Positions 11,919-24,283 of a stretch of DNA of 64,000 nucleotides are shown here, one piece after another. A model generated the notes under the pieces. It searched no databases. It worked only from the letters and a program-made list of their open reading frames with translations, and had not been told where the DNA came from. The first letter of the stretch is position 1. Each line of letters opens with the position of its first letter. A program made the position numbers and the translations under genes. Where the stretch lies: contig CAMPET010000099.1 of the NCBI GenBank assembly GCA_946803715.1, positions 116,670 through 180,669 of the forward strand, read 5' to 3'. The DNA comes from Beroe ovata. Lineage: Eukaryota > Ctenophora > Nuda > Beroida > Beroidae.

Positions 11919-14900
11919 ATGAGATGCCCTCATTTCACCCCCCTCTTACTCCTCTCCCTTCTCCCTATCTCTTCAACTCTGACTCTGAAAGTTGGTGCTC
12001 TCATCGAGTCGTACAATGGGGAGCCCTGGCCCCCAAACCCGACCCCAATCTTGGAGTTTGCTCGAAACAACATCGACACCGACCTTGATATTGAGTTGTC
12101 ACTAACTTATATTGAAACTGCGTGTAACACTAAGTTGGGGCTGATAAGTGCTGCTTCCAAACTAGTTACTCTGAATCCTAGTATTGACGATGATTCTACC
12201 TAGTGAGTACGCGAAGGGAAATTATAATGAACTAAGTGGAAACTGACGATATTCATATTGTTGCGACTATCTGTTTCAAATTTCGCAATCACTTACAGAT
12301 GTCTCTTCCAAAGTTCTAGTCAATGCACTCTTATTTCAGTGATCGAGTAGATGGGTTTATAGGACCGGGATGTTCAGAAGTGTGTAAAAACGCTGCTTAT
12401 ATCGTCTCCAGGGAAGGGTTCAACGTTCCAATGGTAAGCTAGCGTTACTAGAATTCATTCATAAAATTCATTCTTCATTAAAATTCATCCATAAAATTCA
12501 CTATGTCAATTTCGCCCGACCTTACCTTGTGTTTGACAAGATTCTCTCAGATTTCGTACGCGTGTACACTGGACAGTCTGAGCAGCAAGCTCACGTACTC
12601 CACGTTCGCCCGCACCGTGAGCAGCGTGGGGGCTAACGCGGTACCCATGACCAACTTGGTGGAGACAATGAAGTGGGAGAGAATAGGAATCATCTATCGG
12701 AATATCAATCTGTATGAGGTACGAGACTAAGTATATATCGTTCCTAGACTAAATCGTTGTAGAATAGCTCGTAGTGCTTAAAATAGCTTACTGCCAAATC
12801 GGCAGTATCAATACGTCGACACAGATAAAAGAGCAGATTATTTCTTAGGAAGCAGCTGCGAAGTTTAAAAAGACGCTGGAGGATGCATTCGGTAATCAGA
12901 CATCCAGTGACATGCCGGACGGTTTCAAAGTTGTTTGTTACAAGGTACGCGCTGCGTATGCGTTAAAGTCAGAAAATATTCTCTGATTTTCAGTTCCGCT
13001 TCACTCTCCACTCCCTTCCAGTGGAAGATATCAACATGGAAGATCATGAATCTCTGTTGATATCTTGATTCTTAATTAGAGTTTGGTCTATTTCTCACTT
13101 CCATCGTGCTAGGTGTGGTACTATGATGAAAACCATGATGACAGTAAGAATGACATGAAAAGAGCAGCACTCAACATCCTAGAGGAATGCCGAGATGAAG
13201 TTAGAGGTATGTTATCTGACTCTCACCATACATCATTACCACAATCCACAATAATCCACCCTAACTATAACGTCCTCGTTCACTCTCATCAGTATTTGTA
13301 ATCCTGGCATACGACTCTGATGTGGTGCAATTCTTGGAGTATGCACACAGCGCGGAGTCATTCCCCTTCTCCGAGTGCGCGTTCATCACTCTAGAAGTCA
13401 CGTCAACAACTGTCGATAATAGTGAGTAAAATAGTGAGTAAAATAGTGAGTAAAATAGTGAGTACCTACATTGTGAGTGGTGAGCGGTGAGTGGTGAGAC
13501 ATTTGAATAATAACTATGAATGATAAACACGATGACGTCATGTTCCAGCCACGAGAGCGTATACCCGTGGACTGCTCTCTTTGGCTCAGAAGAACCCCGC
13601 TAACTCGATGTTTGATGAGTTAGTGGATTATGTCAGGACGTCGCTTGATGATGATACAGCTCAGGTTAGCTATCTGACTCATGACTGGAATCTCATAACC
13701 ATGGTAACTCACCATGGTAACTCACCATGGTAACTCACGCCTCACCACGACTACTCTCACAGTTGGATGTGTACAGTGCGACCCTGTACGACTCCCTTCT
13801 CACCTATGCGATGGCAGCTAAGCAGATCAAGGACACCTACTTCACTGCTAATTCCGGTGAGACAGACGAGAACAACTTGCTCGCTGTAATGGAGTTGATG
13901 AAAAACGGCACTTACATTACTGAGGTGGGGTCTTTATGTGTTTCACATTGCAAGGAATGAAGTTCACTGACGATTTCGGACGATGGAAAAACTTATCCCG
14001 TGTTTCAACTCTTCCTCTATTCAGGTCATAACAGAGTTACCATCATTCGAGGGTGCATCTGGGCCAGTGAAATTTGACTCAAATGCCGACAGGATAGCCT
14101 CCATCGAGGTATTCCAGGCTCAGATCGACCCTGATACCAACACCATGGAGATGGTGCGCATATTCGACACGGACTCGGAAACTGGTAACCTGGTACTGGA
14201 GGACGGGGCTGAGTTTCAGTGGAATGACGGCTCCTCGGTGAGTGATACAGATATGTGCACACGTTGCGCGCCCCTGTTCTACTCAGTGAACTGAAAAGTC
14301 GTAGAAAGTATTTGGGTCACGCAGCGCGGGAACATACAGATAGAGTTAATTTTTTCCAAAACCAAATAAGATTTGGGTGTTGTTGTCCGCAGCATCTGTG
14401 CGTTCTTGATTCTAAAGTCGATGATATGACAAAAAACGCGGCATATATGACAGACTGCCGCCACATCACGTTTAGAAACACCGAAGCTTTTTCTAGTGAT
14501 GCAGCGGCAGTCTGTCATATATGCCGCGTTTTTTGTCATATCATCGACTTTAGAATCAAGAACGCACAGATGCTGCGGACAACAACACCCAAATCTTATT
14601 TGGTTTTGGAAAAAATATCACTATTTTTTTCGATGGAACAGTATGTTCATTGTTCAAGTCATTTAAACTAAAATGATAATTGGTCAATTATTCAATTAGT
14701 TAATTGGGTCCGAAAGCGAAGTACGATCACTAAGTAATAATATCAAGAACCAAGCTATCATACCCCGTTGGAAAAACCTGTCTATCTATTTCAGATGTCG
14801 AGATATTAACACTAATTAGGGTAATTAGGTAGTAAGCTAATTAGCTTTACAAAGCATGGAAGCGCTGTTATCAAATTTATCAGACAACGAACACCTCCAC

Positions 14901-17113
14901 GGTATTTGATAAGTTTCATATCGAAAAACGCATCTTCAATCTCAAANGTCTGGCAGGTATGCAGTGTGAGGAAATATTGTTATCACAGTACAATTCTCAC
15001 ACCATTCTCCACACTAACATCCACTTTGATCGGGCGGCGGCACCGCGCCGAACGACACCATGATAGTCCATGACCCCACAATACATATCACCACATTACT
15101 CGCAATTACAGCCTCCCCATTGACCCACCTCAATAACATTCCAATCACACACACCTGACCCATCTCACCCGGTAGGTTACACTCAGTAACCATGGAGCGG
15201 AGCATGTCACGAATGTCAAACAACTCGGATGCCACATTGATGCACCATGGCATTGTGGCATACTACAGGAACAACCCTGTATTCCTCAAAAATCTGAACA
15301 CGGACGTCAAATCATTCTGTGTAACGGAGGAAATTATCCAGGAGTTCAAACAGGTTCGTTTTCAGAGGTGTTTTTCCAGTTACTTCAACCCGAAAATACT
15401 GTTTTTGATCCCCTAATCACCAAATCATACCCCCTGACCCCCCTTTCCCTCAGGTCCGAGAACTGACCCACCAAAACTTGAACCCGTACATTGGAGCATG
15501 TGTTGAACTGCCCGATAACTTCTTCCTTGCATCTCTCTACCTGAGGAAGGGCAGCCTGCAGGACATACTTTGTGACTCAAACCTCAAACTCGATACCATG
15601 TTCAAAATGAGCTTCATCTTCGATATTTGCAGGGTGAATATCTGTTATTATTCGTAGTGAGAATTTGAACGTTTGACTCAAATATTCAGTTTGCGTTCAA
15701 TTCATAGGGCATGCAAGCGATCCACAACTCGCCCATCAAATACCACGGTCGGTTGAAGTCGTGTAATTGTGTCGTGGATGCTCATTGGGTACTGAAAATA
15801 ACAGACTATGGCCTCGTGAAGTTCCTATCCACCTACTCTCTGCCGGACCCAATCAAATCTGAGGACGGCAGGTATTATGGTGAGTAGCATAATCTGAACT
15901 TCCTAACTGGTACAGCCGTCGAAGATGCTAGTCAACAGTCATCAATCTGCCATAGTTTTGAAATAGTCGTTATGACAATCGAGTGAATTCTGGAATTATA
16001 CCCGAATCATCACTCTAATCATCACTCTAATAATTTGACCTCCATGCCTCTGTACACCAATGCCCCTCCTCCCCTCAGATTTGCTGTGGACAGCACCAGA
16101 GCTGCTCAGATCAATGGAAGAGCGGGGAGGGAGACACGTGGGATCACAGAAAGGAGACATCTTCTCCTTCGCAGTCATCCTCACAGAGATAATGGCAACC
16201 AATACTCCTTACGGAGACATTAACTGCTCTGCAAAGGGTTTCTTTGAACTTTCCCTCTATAATTTTTGAATGAGCGAAACCTGAATTTCGACCCCCATCA
16301 CCGACTATCCTCCTTGATTGCACCCTCCCCCCTAGAGATTGTTATGAAAGTGAAGGATGGGTACAATCCTCCATTCCGACCTGACATGCCGGTTGAGTGT
16401 TCAGACGGCATGTCTGAGCTGATAGCAATGTGCTGGGACGAAAACCCGGTACAGAGGCCGGATTTCCCCAAAATACTCGGATTCCTCCAGGCCCATCACC
16501 CTCAGAAGTAGGCTTCTTAGTTCTCATTCTTCCGTTATTATCCTTTCCATTCGAATTAAAGACGATTTAAATTCTCTGTTGTCCCATCTAGACAGCGGTC
16601 CATCACTGACCGTATGATAAAGATGATGGAGCAGTACACTGATAACCTGGAGGATTTGGTAGCTGAGAGGAGCGAACAACTTGCCATAGAGAAGGAGAAA
16701 GCGGACAACCTTCTCTGCAGGATGCTTCCCCAGTGAGTACTGGTTACATGTGACAGAAAATTCCATGTGCAATCTCTTTACTGGATCTACTTTTCTGTTT
16801 TCCTCTCTCGAAACAATTCTAAAAAAATGAACTACACACAGACCGATAGCAGAGAAACTGAAACAGGGAGAACCTGTAGCTCCGCAGGCATTCGACGAGG
16901 TGACGATATACTTTTCCGATATAGTTGGTTTCACTGATCTTAGTGGACAATCAACACCCTTCCAGGTACTCCTCTCTCGCTCTATTGTGACACCACCTAT
17001 CGGTCTGACACACTCTTCTTTCTCTCTTTCTTCGGCACAACTTACTCTCCACCTTGACACCATCTCAACTCTGACATCACTCTACGCTCATCCAAGGTAG
17101 TAGACCTGTTAAA
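11919..17113 (+). CDS. Receptor guanylyl cyclase, copy A (5' complete, broken by gaps)
   Basis: Single-pass natriuretic-peptide-receptor-type cyclase: ectodomain, membrane segment, kinase-homology domain, dimerisation helix and cyclase domain. Exons read as 11919-12202, 12340-12433, 12551-12718, 12849-12944, 13113-13206, 13293-13421, 13549-13664, 13763-13924, 14025-14237, [gap], end of exon before 14956, 15176-15353, 15454-15633, 15710-15879, 16079-16237, 16336-16507, 16592-16732, 16842-16965, and 17097 to the gap. Residues 1-20 form a signal peptide. The kinase-like domain has HGRLKSCN and ITDYGL in place of HRDLK..N and DFG. The start of the catalytic domain, [12 protein letters not shown], is present. 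The transmembrane exon (19242-19468 in copy B) is missing because of the N at 14947, and the coding sequence stops at the N at 17114. The product would make cGMP at the plasma membrane in response to an unknown ligand. Confidence 0.85.
13420..13465 (+). repeat. Tandemly repeated splice donor (12-bp unit)
   Basis: The exon 13293-13421 donor (ATA|GTGAGTAAA) is repeated about four times in a row as ATAGTGAGTAAA. Copy B carries the same array at 17966-18021. Use of a downstream donor would add an in-frame TAA, so only the first donor keeps the frame. Confidence 0.85.
14350..14615. mobile_element. Foldback MITE, copy 1 (inside cyclase copy A intron)
   Basis: A perfect or near-perfect inverted repeat has arms of about 112 bases (14350-14461 and 14504-14615) and a loop of about 42 bases. 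The arms begin TTTTTTCCAAAACC and include GTCCGCAGCATCTGTGCG. A related element sits at 45505-45786. No open frame is present, so it is non-autonomous. The corresponding intron of copy B lacks it. Confidence 0.9.
14947..14947. other. One-base assembly gaps (N)
   Basis: Single N placeholders occur at 3415, 3966, 10355, 14947, 17114, 45789, 47276, 47974 and 53211, plus the run 38515-38656. Those at 3415, 3966, 10355 and 38515 lie in simple repeats. Those at 17114 and 47276 lie where duplicated sequence begins or ends. Confidence 0.95.
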
Positions 17114-17114
17114 N

Positions 17115-20100
17115 ACGCGTGTACACTGGACAGTCTGAGCAGCAAGCTCACGTACTCCACATTTGCGCGTACCGTGAGCAGCGTGGGGGCTAACGCGGTA
17201 CCCATGACCAATTTAGTGGAGACAATGAAGTGGGAGAGAATAGGAATCATCTATCGGAATATCAATCTGTATGAGGTACGAGACTAAGTATATATCGTTC
17301 CTAGACTAAATCGTTGTAGAATAGCTCGTAGTGCTTAAAATAGCTTACTGCCAAATCGGCAGTATCAATACGTCGACACAGATAAAAGAGCAGATTATTT
17401 CTTAGGAAGCAGCTGCGAAGTTTAAAAAGACGCTGGAGGATGCATTCGGTAATCAGACATCCAGTGACATGCCGGACGGTTTCAAAGTTGTTTGTTACAA
17501 GGTACGCGCTGCGTGTCCGTTAGAGTCAGAAAATATTCCCTAATTTTCAGTTCCGCTTCACTCTCCACTCTCTCCAATGGAAGATATCAACATGGAAGAT
17601 ATGGATCCCTGTTTATATCGTGATTCCTAATTGAAGTTTGGTCTATTTCTCACTTCTATCGTGCTAGGTGTGGTACTATGATGAAAACCATGATGACAGT
17701 AAGAATGACATGAAAAGAGCAGCACTCAACATCCTAGATGAGTGCCGGGATGAAGTTAGAGGTATGTTATCTAACTACATCATTACCGCAATCCACAACA
17801 ATCCACTCTAACTATAACGTCCTCGTTCACTCTCATCAGTATTTGTTATCCTGGCGTACGACTCTGACGTTGTGCAATTCTTGAAGTATGCACACAGCGC
17901 GGAATCATTCCCATTCTCCGAGTGCGCGTTCATCACTCTAGAGGTCACGTCAACAACTGTCGATAATAGTGAGTAAAATACTGAGTAAAATAGTGAGTAA
18001 AATAGTGAGTAAAATAGTGAGTACCTACATTGTGAGTGGTGAGACATTTGAATAATAACTATGAATGATAAACACGATAACGTCATATTCCAGCCACGAG
18101 AGCGTATACCCGTGGACTGCTCTCTTTGGCCCAGAAGAACCCCGCTAACTCGATGTTTGATGAGTTAGTGGATTATGTCAGGACGTCTCTTGATGATGAT
18201 ACAGCTCAGGTTAGCTATCTGAATGGAATTTCATAACCATGGTAATTCACCATTGACCATGGTAACTCACCATGGTATTTCACTGTAGCAACTCACCATG
18301 GTAACTCACACCTCACCGTGACTACTCATACTACCTCACCACGACTACTCTCACAGTTGGATGTGTACAGTGCGACCCTGTACGACTCCCTTCTCACCTA
18401 TGCGATGGCAGCTAAGCAGATCAAGGACACCTACTTCACTGCTAATTCCGGTGAGACAGACGAGAACAACTTGCTCGCTGTAATGGAGTTGATGAAAAAC
18501 GGGACTTACATAACTGAGGTGGGGTCTTTACACATTTGTGTGTTTCACATTGCGAGGAATGAAGTTCACTGACGATTTCGGACGAAGGAAAAACTTATCC
18601 CGTGTTTCAACTCTCCCTCTATGCAGGTCATAACAGAGTTACCATCATTCGAGGGTGCATCTGGACCAGTGAAATTTGACTCGAATGCCGACAGGATAGC
18701 CTCCATCGAGGTATTCCAGGCTCAGATTGACCCTGATACCAACACCATGGAGATGGTACGCATATTCGACACGGACTCGGAAACTGGTAACTTGGTACTG
18801 GAGGACGGGGCTGAGTTTCAGTGGAATGACGGCTCCTCGGTGAGTGACACTGATAGATCCTTCCTTGACTTCGGAACTTTTCATGACAGTGGCTTCATCA
18901 CGATTTCTATCCAGGTCATGAATCGACATCGATCCGTCTTGCCGTATATTTATACCAGAGTCGTACGTTGGATTTAGATTAAATACAAGCATCATTTAGC
19001 CCTGAAATGGGGAAATTTACTGGAATTGCCGTGATCCGCCATCTCTTCCATAAGAGACTATAATCTATTGGATGATCATCATTTATCAAGCTCAATCCAG
19101 GCATATGACACACCAGGTCTCGTACTAAATCATAGTCATGAGCAGATTTGTGGACCAGATTTACTAGGACCATTATTTCGGGGACTCCTCCTTACCCCTA
19201 ACCCGTCTCTATCCCCCTCACCCCCCACCTCTCCGTCCTAGGACATCCCGGAAGCGTGTGGTCCTGGTCGGGAGTTATGCGAGGAGAAAGACATTCAGGA
19301 GACGATCATCCTGGTAACCATCCCTATCGGAGTGTGTCTCATCGCAATACTCATAGTTCTGGTAGTGTTTGTGATCTGGAGACAGAAACAACAGAGGTCA
19401 CGTGATAGATCACTGTGGAAGATACGGACTAGTGAGGTCGAATTCAAGGATGCTACGCAGTCTGGCAGGTATGCAGTGTGAGGAAATATTGTTATCGCAG
19501 TACAATTCTCACACCGTTCTACACACTAACATCTGCTTTGATCGGGCGGCGGCACCATGATAGTCCATATTAACCCCTCAGTACATATCGCCACATTACA
19601 GCCTCCCCATTGACCCACCTGAATAACATCCCAATCACACACACCTGACCCATCTCACCCGGTAGGTTACACTCAGTAACCATGGAGCGGAGCATGTCAC
19701 GAATGTCTAACAACTCGGATGCCACATTGATGCACCATGGCATTGTGGCATACTACAGGAACAACCCTGTATTCCTCAAAAATCTGAACACGGACGTCAA
19801 ATCGTTCTGTGTAACGGAGGAAATTATCCAGGAGTTCAAACAGGTTCGTTTTATGATAGAGAACTTGCTATCGTCGATAATATCGACGATAGCAAGATGT
19901 CGACTCGATATCTGTTCGTTGACAAAAGTCCTAATGTTCTGTTTTGTGATAATGTGATCCCCCTTATCACCAAACCATACCCCCTGACCTCCCTTCTCCT
20001 CAGGTCCGAGAACTGACCCACCAAAACTTGAACCCGTACATTGGAGCATGTGTTGAACTGCCCGATAACTTCTTCCTTGCATCTCTCTACCTGAGGAAGG

Positions 20101-22655
20101 GCAGCCTGCAGGACATACTTTGTGACTCAAACCTCAAACTCGATACCATGTTCAAAATGAGCTTCATATTCGATATTTGCAGGGTGAGTTATATCTATTA
20201 TTATTCGTAGTGAGAATTTGGACGTTTGACTCCACTATTCAGTTTGCAACCAATTCATAGGGCATGCAAGCGATCCACAACTCGCCCATCAAATACCACG
20301 GTCGGTTGAAGTCGTGTAATTGTGTCGTGGATGCTCATTGGGTACTGAAAATAACAGACTATGGCCTCGTGAAATTTCTATCCACCTACTCTCTGCCAGA
20401 CCCAATCAAATCTGAGGACGGCAGGTATTATGGTGAGTAGCATAATCTGAACTTCCTAACTGTTACAGCCGTCGAAGATGCTAGATAGTCAACAGTCATT
20501 AATCTACCATAGTTTTGAAATAGTCGTTATGACAATCGAGTGAATTTTGGTATTATACCCGAATCATCACTCTAATCATCACTCTAATAATTTGACCTCC
20601 ATGCCTCTGTACACCAATGCCCCTCCTCCCCTCAGATTTGCTGTGGACAGCACCAGAGCTGCTCAGATCAATGGAAGAGCGGGGAGGGAGACACGTGGGT
20701 TCACAGAAAGGAGACATCTTCTCCTTCGCAGTCATCCTCACAGAGATAATGGCAACCAATACTCCTTACGGAGACATCAACTGCTCTGCAAAGGGTTTCT
20801 TTGGACTTTCGCTCTATAATTTTTGAATGAGCGAAACCTGAATTTCAACCCCCATCATCGACTATCTTCCTTGATTACACCCTCCCCTATAGAGATTGTT
20901 ATGAAAGTGAAGGATGGGTACAATCCTCCATTCCGACCTGACATGCCGGTTGAGTGTTCAGACGGCATGTCTGAGCTGATAGCAATGTGCTGGGACGAAA
21001 ACCCGGTACAGAGGCCGGATTTCCCCAAAATACTCGGATTCCTCCAGGCCCATCACCCTCAGAAGTAGGCTTCTTAGTTCTCATTCTTCCGTTATTATCC
21101 TTTCCATTCGAATTAAAGACGATTTAAATTCTCTGTTGTCCCATCTAGACAGCGGTCCATCACTGACCGTATGATAAAGATGATGGAGCAGTACACTGAT
21201 AACCTGGAGGATTTGGTAGCTGAGAGGAGCGAACAACTTGCCATAGAGAAGGAGAAAGCGGACAACCTTCTCTGCAGGATGCTTCCCCAGTGAGTACTGG
21301 TTACATGTGACAGAAAATTCCATGTGCAATCTCTTTACTGGATCTACTTTTCTGTTTTCCTCTCTCGAAACAATTCTAAAAAAATGAACTACACACAGAC
21401 CGATAGCAGAGAAACTGAAACAGGGAGAACCTGTAGCTCCGCAGGCATTCGACGAGGTGACGATATACTTTTCCGATATAGTTGGTTTCACTGATCTTAG
21501 TGGACAATCAACACCCTTCCAGGTACTCCTCTCTCGCTCTATTGTGACACCACCTATCGGTCTGACACACTCTTCTTTCTCTCTTTCTTCGGCACAACTT
21601 ACTCTCCACCTTGACACCATCTCAACTCTGACATCACTCTACGCTCATCCAAGGTAGTAGACCTGTTAAACGACCTCTATTCGCTGTTCGACGGTATAGT
21701 GGAAAGACACGATGTCTACAAAGTGGAGACTATCGGAGATGCATATATGGTTGTCAGCGGGCTGCCCGTCCGTAATGGACAACGGCACGTTGCGGAAATA
21801 GCGAATATGAGTCTGGACTTTCTGAACTCGGTAAAGAAGTTCAAAGTCCGGCATAAACCTGAACATCAGTTACTGTTGAGGATAGGAATGCATACAGGTA
21901 GGTACGAGACTCGTTCTTCTATCAGGATACGATTGTTTTATCGGGATATGGTTATTCAAACGATTGTGAAAAATCTCTTCTTCTCCGCCCCCCTCCTACT
22001 TTGAACATTTTCTCTAGGTTCTGTTTGTGCCGGAGTGGTTGGATTAAAGATGCCACGGTACTGTCTCTTCGGTGACACGGTCAACACGGCTTCTAGAATG
22101 GAGTCCAATGGACTGCCCCTCAAGATACACATGAGTGAAGCGGCGTTCACAGCCCTGGACAAGATTGGGGGATACCACATGGAATGCCGGGGAGAGATTG
22201 CCATAAAGGTGGGTAATTTTGTTCGCACTATTTCATGTAAGAAGTTGCTTTGTAGGAAGGTGCTGATAGCTACTGAATGAATGGCTACAATTGATCAAGT
22301 TGATTAGGCTATTACAGATAAAAGGTAAATTGAAGGATAATCCAACCCATTTAGTGCATGTTACAATAACAGTGCAATTTTGCTGCTGCATGTTCTAAAA
22401 ATTGTATCAAAGGGTAAAGGCAGCATGAAGACCTGGTTCCTCATTGATATGCCGGATTCAGAAAAGACTCGCTTCCGGCCCCTCTACAGCCCTCAAACAA
22501 CAGCCATTCTTAGTAATGGAGCACACCATGGGGGCATGACCCCACAACAACATAGAGTTGTGGTCCGGCAGCAGTCTGCTCAACGGACAGGAAACTGCAT
22601 AACTTCTGGGGAAAATTTCAGAAAACCGAACTCTAAACTACTTAGAATTCTCTGA
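17115..22655 (+). CDS. Receptor guanylyl cyclase, copy B (5' missing, 3' complete, proximal last exon)
   Basis: Begins mid-exon right after the N at 17114. Exons: 17115-17275, 17406-17501, 17668-17761, 17840-17968, 18094-18209, 18357-18518, 18627-18839, 19242-19468, 19666-19843, 20004-20183, 20261-20432, 20636-20794, 20893-21064, 21149-21289, 21399-21522, 21654-21897, 22018-22208, 22413-22655. Exon 19242-19468 carries the single membrane helix ([20 protein letters not shown]). The kinase-like region has [11 protein letters not shown] and PELLRSM. The catalytic domain has [20 protein letters not shown] and [14 protein letters not shown]. Glu in KVET and Cys in YCLF are the purine-specifying residues of guanylyl rather than adenylyl cyclases. 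The last exon begins [10 protein letters not shown], the usual end of the cyclase core, and adds a Gln/Arg-rich tail. Copies A and B match through introns, and the last 600 bp before each junction look identical. Confidence 0.87.
19864..19896. repeat. Small perfect hairpin in cyclase copy B intron
   Basis: CTTGCTATCGTCGA is followed after TAATA by its exact reverse complement. The equivalent intron in copy A (15354-15453) lacks it, so it is an insertion difference between the copies. Confidence 0.8.
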
Positions 22656-22926
22656 CCCAGGCAGTGAGAGTGAGTGTGAGTGAGCATCAATAAGCGAAAG
22701 GGAGTTTTAATTCTTCTGAATTCATTTAAGAGTGTAAGTTGCTTTAAACACGATTCTACCTCGATTGGCATAACACTTGGACAGGACTCTTGATTGGGTC
22801 TTGAGAAGCACTTTGACCTTAATTGGTATCACAGGATTTGGTTTATCTGTGCTATTAACTAAATGACTATCATATCAAGTTATTCAACTCTTATACCCAC
22901 TGGCTACTATTAGATTCTCTTTTCAG

Positions 22927-23292
22927 GGCAAGGGTATGATGAAAACATGGTTTCTAGCTGGAAAAGAGTTTGTGGAAAGCTCAATTCTGATATCTGCACC
23001 TCCTTCTCCTGAACTCTCCCAAATAACCAATGTTTCCAAGAAAAGCATCAGGGATTTGCATCACAATGCTTTCCCTTCTCGCAATCATAGTATCAGCAGT
23101 TTCAGTCAAAAATCAAGTAAGAGAAGCAATGACAGTAAATCTCTACTATTTTTACCGCAACAAACGTCTATATCATTAGATAGTAATGAAATATACAAAA
23201 ATAATAGCAGCATAAATGCAGTTGAAAATCAGATAGGACAGAAAGCTACTAATGGTCTGGAAAATGGTCACTTCTTGTCTTCAAATGCATAG
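22927..23292 (+). CDS. Distal alternative last exon of the guanylyl cyclase
   Basis: After a pyrimidine-AG acceptor (TTTTCAG), this exon begins GKGMMKTWFLAGKE. It is parallel and in the same phase as the proximal last exon at 22413 ([14 protein letters not shown]). Both would join the exon ending GEIAIK at 22208. The tail here is Ser/Asn-rich, about 120 residues, and ends in GHFLSSNA before a TAG at 23290. The two last exons share only the conserved first ten residues, so alternative splicing would give two different cytoplasmic C-termini on one catalytic core. Confidence 0.82.
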   Translation, partial: GKGMMKTWFLAGKEFVESSILISAPPSPELSQITNVSKKSIRDLHHNAFPSRNHSISSFSQKSSKRSNDSKSLLFLPQQTSISLDSNEIYKNNSSINAVENQIGQKATNGLENGHFLSSNA

Positions 23293-23689
23293 TTACCAAT
23301 AGCATTTGTCGGGCGATGCTAGACCGTCTGAGAATAAGTTTGCAAATTAGTCTGAGAATAAGTTTGCACTGCACCGAGAAACAAAATTCTACACAGGGTC
23401 TTTCATCGATTGATTTTTGTGATTATATCTATTTTACCGAAGGAAAACTTCTCAATCAATTCAGTTTATTGGTCTCTAATGCATTCTTTTGAGATTGGAT
23501 GCTGAATTATACCATGGGATGAGGAAGTTTGAATAGAAGTTAATGTTGTTTCAGAATTTTTGTATTGTTTATTTGTTTCTGGAGATTTTATCTTGTTTAT
23601 ACATTTTGCCACATCATCTATATGAATAGTTTTATTTTGCATAATGACCCAATATGTTGTAACTTATTTGTAATTAGTATAGATCAAAT

Positions 23690-23780
23690 TGTAGGATTTT
23701 ACCCTACTGTCGGTGCGCGCGATTTTTCAATCTTGCCAGGGATAAAATCCCGCCAGCAAGGGTATGGTGAAATCCTACAA
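23690..23780. mobile_element. Small GC-rich MITE with TTGTAGGATTTTACC ends
   Basis: Terminal inverted repeats TTGTAGGATTTTACCCTAC (left) and its near-complement (right) enclose CGCGCGATTTTTCAATC and GATAAAATCCCGCCAGCAAG. The same about 95-bp unit appears inverted at 58637-58732, and partial copies occur at 46451-46703 and 53698-53730. Confidence 0.75.
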
Positions 23781-24252
23781 AGATCAAGATGAGAATAATA
23801 AGAAACATGAAAAAGATCAACGACACAAAGATGATATTATTGTTACATTTTGGAAACTGCTATATCATATATTCTGAATAGTATAGTATTGCATTTCATG
23901 GCAATTGTCATTCCGTAATCGCGCGCGCCAGCGCCACGCAACGACATTTGACATGAAGCTTCACACGCGTAGTGCGTACGTTTCAAAACCCAAATACTCC
24001 GCTAGAAGCGCTGCGCGTTTTATCTCTACAACTTTTCATATCGCGATTGATGAAGCGAAGGCGCGCGCGAAAAGCAGTGGACAGATATAGCATCCTACAA
24101 AAGCGGCGCGTCATTGGTTGAGCGCGAGCGTTAGCGGCGCGCGTGAAACCAGGATTCATCCGATCCTAGACAGGCAAAATGTCAGGCAATAAGAAGGCTT
24201 TCCTATTTTGCGATTTTTAGAATTGCGTACTGTATTGATTCATGTCAAAATT

Positions 24253-24283
24253 ATTCAATTCAATTCAATTCAATTCAATTCAG
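24253..24283. repeat. (AATTC)n microsatellite
   Basis: Five to six copies of the pentamer ATTCA. Confidence 0.9.
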
